This document shows positions 34,691 to 44,382 of a stretch of 64,000 nucleotides of DNA, piece by piece. Source of the stretch: Rhizobium lentis. GTDB lineage: Bacteria; Pseudomonadota; Alphaproteobacteria; Rhizobiales; Rhizobiaceae. A program made the position numbers and the translations under genes. Position 1 is the first letter of the stretch. Each line of letters opens with the position of its first letter. The stretch is taken from assembly GCF_017352135.1 (NCBI RefSeq), contig NZ_CP071454.1:1328501-1392500 (forward strand), in the 5' to 3' direction. The notes below the pieces were generated by a model. That model was given only the letters and a program-made list of their open reading frames with translations. It had not been told where the DNA came from and ran no database searches.

Positions 34691-35415
34691 GCACTGATAC
34701 CATTCGCATCAGCGAGATCTTCGGCCCGACGATACAGGGCGAAGGCGCATTGATCGGGTTGCCGACCGTGTTCGTCAGGACGGGCGGCTGTGATTACCGC
34801 TGCTCCTGGTGCGACAGCCTTCATGCGGTCGACAGCGCCTTCCGGGATCAATGGATGCCGATGTCCGTCGAGGCGATCTGGCAGGAGGTCACAAGACTTT
34901 CCGGAAACAGGCCACTGACGGTTTCCCTTTCTGGGGGCAATCCCGCTATCCAGCCCCTGGGGCCGCTGATCGAACTCGGTCATTCCGAGGGGTATCGCTT
35001 CGCGCTGGAAACCCAGGGAAGTGTGGCGCGGAACTGGTTTCGCGATCTCGATGTCCTCGTGTTGAGCCCCAAGCCGCCGTCGAGCGGGATGCAAACCGAT
35101 TGGGGTGAGATCGATGACTGTCTTCGGCTTTCAGCCGGCGGGCCGGAGATCGCACTGAAGATCGTGGTTTTCGACGATGTTGATTATGCATTTGCGCGCG
35201 AGGTGGGCCAGCGCTACCCTGATATTCCCCTGTACCTTCAGCCGGGCAACCATACACCGCCGCCGCCCGAAGACGACGACGCGCGCATCGATATCGACGG
35301 CGTGATGGATCGCATGCAATGGCTCGTCGAGAAGGTGACGGCCGACCAATGGTTTGCGCCGCGCGTCCTGCCGCAGCTGCACGTGCTGCTTTGGGGAAAC
35401 AAACGAGGCGTCTAA
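34687..35415 (+). CDS. queE: 7-carboxy-7-deazaguanine synthase QueE (radical SAM)
   Basis: A 242-residue radical SAM enzyme that rearranges carboxytetrahydropterin to 7-carboxy-7-deazaguanine. The cluster motif is [12 protein letters not shown] (CxxxCxxC, about residues 32-43). [13 protein letters not shown] upstream and [12 protein letters not shown] (about 80-91) are typical of QueE. It starts at GTG, overlapping the queD stop by four bases. Translational coupling through queC, queD and queE is therefore complete. It ends 6 bp from a convergent cyclase gene. Confidence 0.96.
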   Translation: MSTDTIRISEIFGPTIQGEGALIGLPTVFVRTGGCDYRCSWCDSLHAVDSAFRDQWMPMSVEAIWQEVTRLSGNRPLTVSLSGGNPAIQPLGPLIELGHSEGYRFALETQGSVARNWFRDLDVLVLSPKPPSSGMQTDWGEIDDCLRLSAGGPEIALKIVVFDDVDYAFAREVGQRYPDIPLYLQPGNHTPPPPEDDDARIDIDGVMDRMQWLVEKVTADQWFAPRVLPQLHVLLWGNKRGV

Positions 35416-35421
35416 ATTCGT

Positions 35422-36645
35422 CTACCGTTCCGGAAAAGCGAAGACGTCGACAGGCTCTCCGAGCCCACGCAGCGGGAAGGTGCCGAGGCTGTCCATGTCT
35501 TTCGCGCAGCCCGCCATTTCCACGAAGGCCCGCGACAGGAGCACCGGACGTTTGACCTCCTTGGTCAGGCTTTCCAGCCGCGACGCGACATTGACCGCCG
35601 GGCCGATGACGGTGAAATCAAGCCGCCGGCGCGAGCCGATATTGCCGTACATGACATCGCCGACATGCACACCGACGCCGTAGCGCAGCGGCTCGCGCCC
35701 CGTGCGCAGATGCTCTTCGTTCAACTCGGCCATTGACGCCTGCCCTTCGCGGATCGCCTGCAGCAGATCGAGGCAGGCCGTCTCCTTGGCCAATGGGAAG
35801 ATCGCCAGCAGGCCGTCTCCCATGAACTTCAGGATTTCCCCGCCATGCCGTTCGATCGGGTCCGACATGGCGTCGAAATAGTCGTTCAGCAGATGGATGA
35901 CATCGTCGCGCGGCCAGAGATCCGAGATCGCCGTGAAATCGCGCAGATCGCAGATCATGATGGCCGCGCCGACGGTCGCGCCGCTGCCGCGCGTCGTGAC
36001 ACCCGAAAGGATATGCTCGCTCGCATGCGGTCCGACATAGGTCTGCAGCAGCGTCCGTGCCATGATGTTCTTCAGCCTGATCTCGCTGACGAGGGTCAGC
36101 GCCGGCAGGAGATCGCGCAGGAAATCGGTATGCTCGCTCGTAAAGCCACCCGGACGGGATGTGGAAAATGTCGCGACGTGGCGCTTGCCGAAAGTATGCT
36201 CGATCGGCCAGGCAATGTACTCCGTAAGACCCTCGTCTCGCAGCTCCTGAAAGAAAGGATCCTCGTCGGCGTCGGCAGTGCCTTCCAGTCGCCGGCGCAC
36301 CTCCTCCGCCCCCTGGTGGATCGCGTTGACCGGACTCTTCAGGAACTCCGGCGTGGTTTCGACACCATAGGCGAATGTGTTGATTTTCGCTTCCGTCATG
36401 CCCTCCTTCCAGAGGATGCGGGCGCCGATCCATTGCGGATGATTCGTCCTGAAATGCAGCGTCGCGCGCGCCACCGGTACCCCTGCGGCCAACAGCTTCT
36501 CGCACATTGCCACCAGGATGTTGTCGATGAAGCGCTCGCCGCGCGTCTCGTTCACCAGCCAGTCGAGGATCCGCCTCCGGCGGATCGGCCAGGCGCCGTC
36601 GTTCGTTTCAACCACAGCCCCGGTCTTGTTCAAAAAAGAGGACAT
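35422..36645 (-). CDS. Class III adenylate/guanylate cyclase
   Basis: A 407-residue soluble cyclase, started at the ATG giving MSSFLNKTGAVVETN with GGGG just upstream (an ATG eight codons earlier is open). The C-terminal domain holds both metal Asp residues (MICDLRDFTAIS and KFMGDGLLAIF) and the conserved block GNIGSRRRLDFTVIGPAVNVASRLE. The N-terminal half contains RATLHFRTNHPQWIGARILWK and a likely sensory domain. It resembles the cyclase at 13.1-14.3 kb in length and domain order, so the two are probably paralogues. It stands between queCDE and nrdF and is not obviously linked to either. Confidence 0.88.
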   Translation of the reverse strand: MSSFLNKTGAVVETNDGAWPIRRRRILDWLVNETRGERFIDNILVAMCEKLLAAGVPVARATLHFRTNHPQWIGARILWKEGMTEAKINTFAYGVETTPEFLKSPVNAIHQGAEEVRRRLEGTADADEDPFFQELRDEGLTEYIAWPIEHTFGKRHVATFSTSRPGGFTSEHTDFLRDLLPALTLVSEIRLKNIMARTLLQTYVGPHASEHILSGVTTRGSGATVGAAIMICDLRDFTAISDLWPRDDVIHLLNDYFDAMSDPIERHGGEILKFMGDGLLAIFPLAKETACLDLLQAIREGQASMAELNEEHLRTGREPLRYGVGVHVGDVMYGNIGSRRRLDFTVIGPAVNVASRLESLTKEVKRPVLLSRAFVEMAGCAKDMDSLGTFPLRGLGEPVDVFAFPER

Positions 36646-36745
36646 CGAAACCCCACTACGCCGCATCACCGGCGGATATCGAATTCAGTTTCCGTGAATG
36701 TGGTCGATGGCGAAGCAAATGATAAGGGGAGACTGCAATTAAGTC

Positions 36746-37860
<1,115 letters not shown>

Positions 37861-37894
37861 GCCATTTGCTCCAAGGCTCGCGGCCGAAATCAAA

Positions 37895-40063
37895 TTACAA
37901 GGTACAGGAAACGCAGCCCTGCACCTCGGTGCCGGACAGCGCCATCTGGCGGAGGCGGATGTAGTAGATGGTCTTGATGCCCCTCTTCCAGGCGTAAATC
38001 TGCGCCTTATTAATATCGCGTGTCGTCGCCGTGTCACGGAAGAACAACGTCAACGACAGGCCCTGATCGACATGCTGGGTCGCCGCCGCATAGGTATCGA
38101 TGATCTTCTCTGGGCCGATCTCGTAGGCGTCCTGATAATAGTCGAGATTGTCGTTGGTCATGAACGGCGCCGGATAATAGACGCGGCCGATCTTGCCTTC
38201 CTTGCGGATCTCGATCTTCGAGACGATCGGATGGATCGAGGAGGTCGAGTGGTTGATATAGGAGATCGATCCGGTCGGCGGCACCGCTTGCAGGTTCTGA
38301 TTATAGAGGCCGGACGCCATCACCGCCTTCTTCAACGTCGCCCAGTCTTCCTGCGTTGGGATATGAACGCCGGCATCATCGAACAGCGCTTGCACCTTTT
38401 CGGTCGCCGGCTTCCATTCCTGCTCGGTATATCTGTCGAAATATTCGCCCGAGGCATATTTCGAATTTTCGAAGCCCTTGAAGCTGGCCCCGCGTTCGAC
38501 CGCCAAGAGGTTCGAAGCGCGGATCGCGTGATAAGTCACCGTGTAGAAATAGATATTGGTGAAATCGACGCCTTCGTCGGAGCCGTAAAAGATGCGTTCG
38601 CGGGCGAGATAGCCGTGCAGGTTCATCTGTCCGAGGCCGATCGCATGGCTCTCATCATTGCCCTTCTCGATCGAAGGCACCGAAGAGATGTGGCTCATGT
38701 CGGATACCGCCGTCAGCGCCCGGATCGCCGTCTCGATCGTCTTGCCGAAATCAGCTGAATCCATCGCTGCCGCGATGTTCAGCGAGCCCAGATTGCAGGA
38801 AATGTCCTTGCCGAGATGTTTGTAGGAGAGATCGTCGTTGAATTCGCTCGCCTCGCTCACCTGCAGGATTTCCGAGCAGAGATTGCTCATGGAGATGCGC
38901 CCGGCCACCGGGTTAGCCCGGTTCACCGTATCCTCGAACATGAGGTAGGGATAACCGCTCTCGAACTGGATTTCGGCGATCACCTGGAAGAACTCGCGCG
39001 CCTTGATCTTCTTCTTCGCGATGCGAGCGTCCGCCACCATCTCGCGGTACTTTTCCGTCACCGAAATCTCGGTGAAGGCCACGCCATAGACTCGCTCCAC
39101 GTCGTAGGGCGAGAAGAGGTACATATCCTCATTATTCCTAGCGAGCTCGAAGGTGATGTCGGGCACGACAACGCCGAGTGACAGTGTCTTGATGCGGATC
39201 TTCTCGTCGGCGTTTTCCCGCTTGGTGTCGAGGAAGCGCATGATGTCGGGGTGATGGGCGTTGAGATAGACCGCACCGGCCCCCTGACGCGCACCGAGCT
39301 GGTTCGCATAGGAGAAGCTGTCTTCGAGCAGCTTCATGACCGGGATGATGCCCGAGGACTGGTTTTCGATCTGCTTGATCGGCGCGCCGGCCTCGCGGAT
39401 GTTCGTCAGCGACAGCGCCACGCCGCCGCCGCGCTTCGAGAGCTGCAGCGCCGAATTGATGGAGCGACCGATCGATTCCATATTGTCCTCGACGCGCAGC
39501 AGGAAGCAGGAAACAAGTTCGCCGCGCTGCTTCTTGCCGGCATTGAGAAAGGTCGGCGTCGCCGGCTGGAAGCGGCCGGAAATGATCTCGTCGACCATGT
39601 CGCGGGCGAGAGCCTCGTCGCCCCTTGCCAAGGTCAGCGCCACCATGCAGATGCGGTCCTCGTAGCGCTCGAGATAGCGTTTTCCGTCGAAGGTCTTCAG
39701 CGTGTAGCTGGTGTAATATTTGAAGGCGCCGAGGAAAGTCGGGAAGCGGAATTTCCTGGCATAGGCCTGGTCGAACAGGTCGCGGACGAAATTGAAGGAA
39801 TACTGGTCGAGCACCTCCTCCTCGTAATAGCCTTCGGTGACCAGATAATCGAGCTTCTCCCGGAGATTATGGAAGAACACCGTATTCTGGTTCACATGCT
39901 GCAGGAAATATTGCCTGGCCGCCATGCGGTCCTTGTCGAGCTGGATCTTGCCCTCGTCGTCATAGAGGTTCAGCATCGCGTTCAGCGCGTGATAATCGAG
40001 CGTTTCCCCTGCCTTCAGCGGCTTTGCGCCCGCATCCCGCGTCAAATTGGTTCCCGTGTCCAA
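37895..40063 (-). CDS. nrdE: Class Ib ribonucleotide reductase alpha subunit NrdE
   Basis: A catalytic R1E subunit of about 722 residues. I propose TTG 40063 ([12 protein letters not shown]), which has GGGATGGGA upstream; TTG 40045, overlapping the nrdI stop, is an alternative. Active-site features include [19 protein letters not shown] (first redox Cys), [15 protein letters not shown] (the radical-site Cys) and the second redox Cys in [11 protein letters not shown]. The C-terminal [11 protein letters not shown] gives the swinging Cys pair that is reduced by NrdH. An N-terminal ATP-cone is absent, as expected for class Ib. It overlaps nrdI by 22 bases on this start. Confidence 0.95.
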   Translation of the reverse strand: MDTGTNLTRDAGAKPLKAGETLDYHALNAMLNLYDDEGKIQLDKDRMAARQYFLQHVNQNTVFFHNLREKLDYLVTEGYYEEEVLDQYSFNFVRDLFDQAYARKFRFPTFLGAFKYYTSYTLKTFDGKRYLERYEDRICMVALTLARGDEALARDMVDEIISGRFQPATPTFLNAGKKQRGELVSCFLLRVEDNMESIGRSINSALQLSKRGGGVALSLTNIREAGAPIKQIENQSSGIIPVMKLLEDSFSYANQLGARQGAGAVYLNAHHPDIMRFLDTKRENADEKIRIKTLSLGVVVPDITFELARNNEDMYLFSPYDVERVYGVAFTEISVTEKYREMVADARIAKKKIKAREFFQVIAEIQFESGYPYLMFEDTVNRANPVAGRISMSNLCSEILQVSEASEFNDDLSYKHLGKDISCNLGSLNIAAAMDSADFGKTIETAIRALTAVSDMSHISSVPSIEKGNDESHAIGLGQMNLHGYLARERIFYGSDEGVDFTNIYFYTVTYHAIRASNLLAVERGASFKGFENSKYASGEYFDRYTEQEWKPATEKVQALFDDAGVHIPTQEDWATLKKAVMASGLYNQNLQAVPPTGSISYINHSTSSIHPIVSKIEIRKEGKIGRVYYPAPFMTNDNLDYYQDAYEIGPEKIIDTYAAATQHVDQGLSLTLFFRDTATTRDINKAQIYAWKRGIKTIYYIRLRQMALSGTEVQGCVSCTL

Positions 40064-40455
40064 AATCGTCCCATCCCGTCTTTGACATTGGCGACATCCT
40101 CGGCGGTTCCCAGAAGCTCGAACCTGTAAAGATACGGCACTTGGCACTTCTTCGAGATGACATCGCCGGCAAGCCCGTAGGTCTCGCCGAAATTACTGTT
40201 GCCCGCGGCGATCACGCCGCGGATGTTGGAGCGGTTTTCCGCATCGTTGAGGAAACGGATCACCTGCTTGGGCACGGCCCCCTTTACGATCCCTGGGCCG
40301 CCGTCGCCGCAATAGGTGGGCGAAATCAGCACATAGGGTTCGCGAATGTGGATGGCTTCAGCGCCAAGGGGAATGCGCGCCGCGCGCAGTCCGAGCTTGG
40401 CGACGAATCGATGGGTGTTCTCGGATCGGCTGGAATAATAGACGATCAGCCCCAT
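40042..40455 (-). CDS. nrdI: Class Ib RNR flavodoxin-like activator NrdI
   Basis: A 137-residue flavodoxin-fold protein that supplies oxidant for assembly of the manganese-tyrosyl cofactor of NrdF. The N-terminal FMN phosphate loop is [15 protein letters not shown], and [20 protein letters not shown] and [20 protein letters not shown] are NrdI-specific. It lies between nrdH and nrdE, 13 bp after nrdH. Its coding end overlaps the nrdE start. Confidence 0.96.
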   Translation of the reverse strand: MGLIVYYSSRSENTHRFVAKLGLRAARIPLGAEAIHIREPYVLISPTYCGDGGPGIVKGAVPKQVIRFLNDAENRSNIRGVIAAGNSNFGETYGLAGDVISKKCQVPYLYRFELLGTAEDVANVKDGMGRFWTREPI

Positions 40456-40468
40456 CGCCTTTCTCCGA

Positions 40469-40693
40469 TCAGGAGAGCGAGCTGATCATGTCGGGACGGA
40501 AGCCCGCCCAGTGGTTCTCCCCGGCAACGACGACCGGCACCTGCATGTAGCCCATGCCGCGCACGCGATCGAGCGCTTCGGCATCCTCGGAAATATCGAC
40601 GATCTCATAGTCCACGCCCAGGCGATCCAGGGCGCGATAGGTGGCGGTGCATTGAACGCAGGCCGGCTTGCTGTAAACGGTAACGCTCATCAT
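40469..40693 (-). CDS. nrdH: Glutaredoxin-like NrdH
   Basis: A 74-residue thioredoxin-superfamily protein, the electron donor of NrdEF. The redox motif CVQC is in [16 protein letters not shown] (residues 7-22), and the NrdH-type ending [20 protein letters not shown] is present. CACGAGGAAG precedes the start. It is the first gene of nrdHIEF and carries a 5' leader of about 470 bases with a cobalamin riboswitch. Confidence 0.96.
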   Translation of the reverse strand: MMSVTVYSKPACVQCTATYRALDRLGVDYEIVDISEDAEALDRVRGMGYMQVPVVVAGENHWAGFRPDMISSLS

Positions 40694-40965
40694 CTTCCTC
40701 GTGATGTCAATGGATTCAGGACACAGGACTGGGATCGGGCGCCGTGTGGCGTCCGGGGCAACGCTTGATAATGATCTGGCAAAGTTGGCGCTTTAAACGC
40801 CTGATAGCATCCTTCGCAGGATACGCGCGGGCGGCTGCCTTGATGTTCTCGACATGACTTCAAACCCCGAAGTGCTGATGCGGACGTTCGGAGTAGCGTA
40901 ACAGGCGCGGATGTTCCGCCGTCAAGCACGCGACCTTCCGGACACCCCGCCCGTGGACGTTTCGT
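40694..40965 (-). other. nrdHIEF leader between the riboswitch and nrdH
   Basis: About 270 bases separate the 3' end of the cobalamin aptamer from nrdH. I could not identify a clear terminator or ribosome-site sequestering stem by eye, so the expression platform is undefined. No convincing gene is present; the 79-residue open frame here lacks a ribosome site and family features. Confidence 0.5.
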
Positions 40966-41163
40966 TCAAGGCAGGTCTCCTGACTTGCGGGTCGAAGCAC
41001 CCTGCCCCAGCCTTCCCAAGGCATCATGCCTCAGTGACCTGAAATCGGACAGTTGCTCGCCGCTTACAGTTGCGGGGGCAGCTCCGGCCTTGTCCCGTCC
41101 TCATGGCGAGACGCACCGTATTCCCGTCTTAGCCCCGATCCTCACGAATCGAAGGAACCTTGA
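40966..41163 (-). promoter_or_regulatory. Cobalamin riboswitch upstream of nrdHIEF
   Basis: The minus strand carries the conserved cobalamin aptamer segments in order: GGGAATACGGTGC near 41121, CCCCCGCAACTGTAAGCGG near 41070, GTCACTGAGGCATGATGCC near 41020, GGGAAGGC near 41010, then CGACCCGCAAGTCAGGAG and ACCTGCC ending near 40966. The last is the hallmark B12 box. It follows the promoter directly and precedes nrdH. Adenosylcobalamin should therefore lower expression of the B12-independent reductase, sparing it when a B12-dependent class II reductase can work. Regulation of this kind is known in other bacteria. Confidence 0.93.
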
Positions 41164-41200
41164 ACACTAGATATAGTACGCGAATCCAAAATGGCGTCAA
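41164..41200 (-). promoter_or_regulatory. nrdHIEF promoter with an NrdR-like box
   Basis: On the minus strand TTGACG (41195-41200) and TACTAT (41173-41178) are separated by 16 bp. The plus-strand sequence ACACTAGATATAGTAC (41164-41179) covers the -10 element and resembles an NrdR box (ACAC, AT-rich dyad, GTGT-like). Transcription would begin a few bases before the riboswitch. Only one box was found; NrdR usually uses two. Confidence 0.55.
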
Positions 41201-41568
41201 CAGATGGTTGGGGCATTGCGTTACGGCTTGTTTGAAATCACTGCGTTCCTGTGAAAAACATGGCTAACGAAAGCTTACGGAAAAGACGCTGTGGAGAAGG
41301 CTCTGATAGAACCGGTCTGCGACCGAGTCTGAGGCCGCTAACAAACCATTGCAACACCCGCGACGTGATCCTCGGCCTTGTGCCGAGGATCTGCCCCGGT
41401 CAATTAAGTGTCTAAACATAAAGGTTTTTCTGCCGGTAATTGCAGTGGTCAGATGCTCGGCACAAGGCCGAGCATGACGAAGGAGAACTTGTCAGCAAAC
41501 TGAGAGCCGGCCCTACCGACGACCGGCTCCGCGATTTCAATTCTCGGTCAGGCCCGAATCGACGGTCT
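41201..41568. other. Intergenic stretch with two related hairpins
   Basis: No gene is seen. GATCCTCGGC (41367-41376) and GCCGAGGATC (41382-41391) form a 10-bp stem with loop CTTGT. ATGCTCGGC (41453-41461) and GCCGAGCAT (41467-41475) form a 9-bp stem with loop ACAAG. The second is the reverse complement of the first with one compensated base-pair change. Neither is followed by a T tract on the minus strand, so they are poor terminators for the P-type ATPase gene. Confidence 0.6.
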
Positions 41569-43815
41569 TCACATCTTTACGCGAAGCAGCCTGAGCGCGT
41601 TAATCGTCACCAGCACGGTGGCGCCGGTATCGGCCAGGATCGCCGGCCAGAGCCCGGTGATTCCTATGATCGTCGTCACCAGGAAGACTGCCTTCAGGCC
41701 GAGCGCGATGGTGATATTCTGCAGGATATTGCGCATCGTCCGCTTGGAAAGCGCGATCATTCGCGCCACATCACCGACGCGTCCATGCAGTACGGCGGCA
41801 TCGGCGGTTTCCAGCGCCACATCGGTGCCGCCGCCCATGGCGATGCCGATATCGGCGGCGGCGAGCGCCGGCGCGTCGTTGATGCCGTCGCCGACCTTGG
41901 CGACGGTGAAACCTTCGCGCTTCAGTTCGCCGACGACGCGCTGCTTGTCCTCGGGCATCATCTCGCCGCACCAGTCGATCCCGAGCGTGACGGCAACGGC
42001 CGCCGCCGTCCGTTTGTTGTCCCCGGTCAGCATCATCGCCTTGACACCGGCCGATTTGAGCGACGAGAGCCCGGCCACCGCATCCTCGCGCGGCTCGTCG
42101 CGCATGGCGACCAAGCCGGCCGCAGCACCATTGACGAGCAGCACCGACACGCTCTTGCCCTCATCGTTTAGAGCGGTGACGCGCGCCTCCTGTTCCCCGT
42201 CCAGCGCGCCGCGCTCACGGGCAGCGGAGGGCGACAGCAGATCCAGCGTCTCGCCGCCGACCTTGCCGCGGACGCCCTTGCCCGGCAGTGCTTCCAGTTC
42301 GAAGGCGGGCGGCACGGGAACACCATCGGCCTTGGCGCGATTGAGGATGGCGAGCGCCAACGGATGGCTGGACCCCTGCTCCAGCACGGCCGCGCGCGAC
42401 AAGAGCTGCGCTCTGCTCAATCCGAAGGAGACGATGTCGGTCACCTTGGGCCTGCCTTCGGTCAGCGTGCCTGTCTTGTCGAAGGCGACCATCGTCACCT
42501 TGCCGAGCGTTTCCAGGACGGCGCCGCCCTTCATCAAGAGCCCGCGCCGCGCACCAGCCGACAGCGAAGCGGCGATCGCCGCCGGCGTCGAGATGACGAG
42601 GGCGCAGGGGCAGCCGATCAAAAGGATGGCAAGGCCCTTGTAGACCCAGTCGCTCCACGAACCGCCGAAAAACAGCGGCGGAACGACCGCAACCAGTGCG
42701 GCGACCACCAGCACGCCGGGGGTATAATAGCGAGAGAACCGGTCGATGAAGCGCTCCGTCGGCGCCTTCGATTCCTGCGCCTCCTCCACCAGCTTGACGA
42801 CACGAGCGATGGTATTGTCAGCGGCCGCTGCCGTGACGCGAACCCTGAGCACGGCATCGCCGTTGACCGTACCGGCATAGACGACGGCATCGACGCCCTT
42901 GCGCACCGGCGTGCTTTCGCCGGTCACCGGAGCCTCGTCGATCGCAATCTCGCCTGAAACGATGATGCCGTCTGCCGAGATGCGGTCGCCTGGGCGAACC
43001 ATAATGATCGCGTCAACAGCGAGGCTTTCTGCCGGCACCTCGCGTATCTGCCCATTATCTTCGAGCAGCGCGGTTTTCGGCACCAGGGTCGCTAGAGACT
43101 GGATGCTTTCACGCGCCTTGCCCGCGGCTACGCCTTCGAGCATCTCGCCGACGAGGAACAGGAAGACGACGGTTGCCGCTTCCTCTCCCGCATTGATGAT
43201 GACGGCGCCGACGGCGGCGATCGTCATCAGCATCTCGATCGAGAAAGGCGTGCCGGATAGCGCCGCCATGACCGCGCGCCGGGCGATCGGCACCAGACCG
43301 ACCAGCATGGCGACGATAAAGGCATAGGGCGCGACGGCCGGCACGACATGGCCGATAGCATAAGCGCCAACGAGCGCTGCACCCGAAAGAATGGTCAACC
43401 GCCCTTTCCTGCTCTGCCACCAGGTGCCGGTCATCGGCGCGTAGCCGTGCCCATGCAGGCCTTTGATTTCCTTTTCGCCATGGGCGCGGTTGTAACCATG
43501 GCCTTCATGACCGTGATCATGATTGGCGTGGTCGTGGTCTGCGTGATCGCCGTGATCATGATGATGCAAGCCGCGTTCAGGTACAGGGGCTGCGCTTCCG
43601 GCAAAAGGCGAGACGGAATAACCAAGCCCCGTCACCTTCTTCTCGATCGCCTTGAGGTCACTGCCGTCATGCCGGACGGTCATCGTGCCCGCCATCACCG
43701 ACACTGAAACATCGGCGACGCCCGCCACCCGTCTGACCGCCGCATCGATCTTGGTCGCGCAGGCGGCGCAATCCATGCCGCCGACCCGGTACCGTGTCTC
43801 GCTCGTCTCCGCCAT
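41569..43815 (-). CDS. Heavy-metal-translocating P1B-type ATPase (Zn/Cd/Pb/Co-like)
   Basis: A 748-residue metal exporter, started at the ATG giving MAETSETRYRVGGMD with AAGGAAGCGG upstream. The N-terminal metal-binding domain carries GGMDCAACATKID (about residues 12-24). A His-rich linker follows at about 83-110 (HHHDHGDHADHDHANHDHGH), typical of zinc or cobalt handling. The phosphorylation site is DKTGTLTEG, the membrane metal site CPC is in IGCPCALVISTP, and GDGINDAPALAAADIGIAMG is the hinge. CPC with a His-rich N-terminus favours divalent cations over copper. It is divergent from a MerR regulator across a shared dyad. Confidence 0.95.
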   Translation of the reverse strand: MAETSETRYRVGGMDCAACATKIDAAVRRVAGVADVSVSVMAGTMTVRHDGSDLKAIEKKVTGLGYSVSPFAGSAAPVPERGLHHHDHGDHADHDHANHDHGHEGHGYNRAHGEKEIKGLHGHGYAPMTGTWWQSRKGRLTILSGAALVGAYAIGHVVPAVAPYAFIVAMLVGLVPIARRAVMAALSGTPFSIEMLMTIAAVGAVIINAGEEAATVVFLFLVGEMLEGVAAGKARESIQSLATLVPKTALLEDNGQIREVPAESLAVDAIIMVRPGDRISADGIIVSGEIAIDEAPVTGESTPVRKGVDAVVYAGTVNGDAVLRVRVTAAAADNTIARVVKLVEEAQESKAPTERFIDRFSRYYTPGVLVVAALVAVVPPLFFGGSWSDWVYKGLAILLIGCPCALVISTPAAIAASLSAGARRGLLMKGGAVLETLGKVTMVAFDKTGTLTEGRPKVTDIVSFGLSRAQLLSRAAVLEQGSSHPLALAILNRAKADGVPVPPAFELEALPGKGVRGKVGGETLDLLSPSAARERGALDGEQEARVTALNDEGKSVSVLLVNGAAAGLVAMRDEPREDAVAGLSSLKSAGVKAMMLTGDNKRTAAAVAVTLGIDWCGEMMPEDKQRVVGELKREGFTVAKVGDGINDAPALAAADIGIAMGGGTDVALETADAAVLHGRVGDVARMIALSKRTMRNILQNITIALGLKAVFLVTTIIGITGLWPAILADTGATVLVTINALRLLRVKM

Positions 43816-43854
43816 GATCCGCTTCCTTGCCAAATAGAAGCATCCCTCCTACAT

Positions 43855-43871
43855 CCTCTAGTGACTAGAGG
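43855..43871. promoter_or_regulatory. MerR-family operator dyad between the ATPase and its regulator
   Basis: CCTCTAGTGACTAGAGG is a perfect palindrome (7-bp arms, 3-bp centre). On the minus strand it lies between TTGCAC and TAGGAG with a 19-bp spacer, the elongated -35/-10 spacing of promoters that MerR-type activators distort. It therefore probably controls the ATPase gene. Confidence 0.7.
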
Positions 43872-43884
43872 TGCAAGAGGAAAA

Positions 43885-44310
43885 ATGATGAAAAGGATCA
43901 CCATCGGCGAAGCCGCGCGCCGGAGCGGCGTCAAGGTGCCGACGGTCCGTTATTACGAGAGCATCGGTCTGCTCGCGGCGCCGAGCCGCAGCGAAGGCAA
44001 CCAGCGCGCCTTCGAGCCTGCGGATATCAGCCGGCTCACCTTCATCCGTCACGCCCGCGAACTCGGTTTTGAGATCGAGGCGATCCGCACGTTGCTGACC
44101 CTGCAGGATGATCCGAACCAGTCCTGCGCCTCGGCCGATGCCATCGCCAAGGCCCGCCTCATCGAGGTCGAGCAGCGTATCCGCAGCCTGACGGCGCTGA
44201 AGGCCGAGCTGGAAATCATGGTCGAAGGTTGCGGCCACGGCCGCGTCGATCAATGCCGCGTCATAGAGGTGCTTGCCGACCACGGCCAGTGCACGCATGC
44301 GCACCACTGA
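43885..44310 (+). CDS. MerR-family heavy-metal-responsive regulator
   Basis: A 141-residue MerR protein. The winged helix is TIGEAARRSGVKVPTVRYYE (about residues 5-24), followed by SIGLLAAPSRSEGNQRAF and ISRLTFIRHARELGF. The metal-sensing parts include Cys in NQSCASADAIAKARL and the C-terminal CGHGRVDQCRVIEVLADHGQ then CTHAHH, which is rich in Cys and His as in ZntR/CadR-like proteins. Two adjacent ATGs (43885, 43888) are possible starts; the second is better spaced from AAGAGG. It probably activates the divergent P-type ATPase gene. Confidence 0.92.
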   Translation: MMKRITIGEAARRSGVKVPTVRYYESIGLLAAPSRSEGNQRAFEPADISRLTFIRHARELGFEIEAIRTLLTLQDDPNQSCASADAIAKARLIEVEQRIRSLTALKAELEIMVEGCGHGRVDQCRVIEVLADHGQCTHAHH

Positions 44311-44382
44311 CGCGTTTGCGCCCTTGCGGCTGGTCCGCCCTCGCGCCAAAACTGCCCCAGCAGGAATCGGGCGAAGATATCC

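Noticed and set aside
40690..40929. A 79-codon minus-strand frame and a 20-codon frame (MSRTSRQPPARILRR) in the nrdHIEF leader
   Set aside because: Neither has a good ribosome site or recognisable features; the region is better explained as the riboswitch leader.
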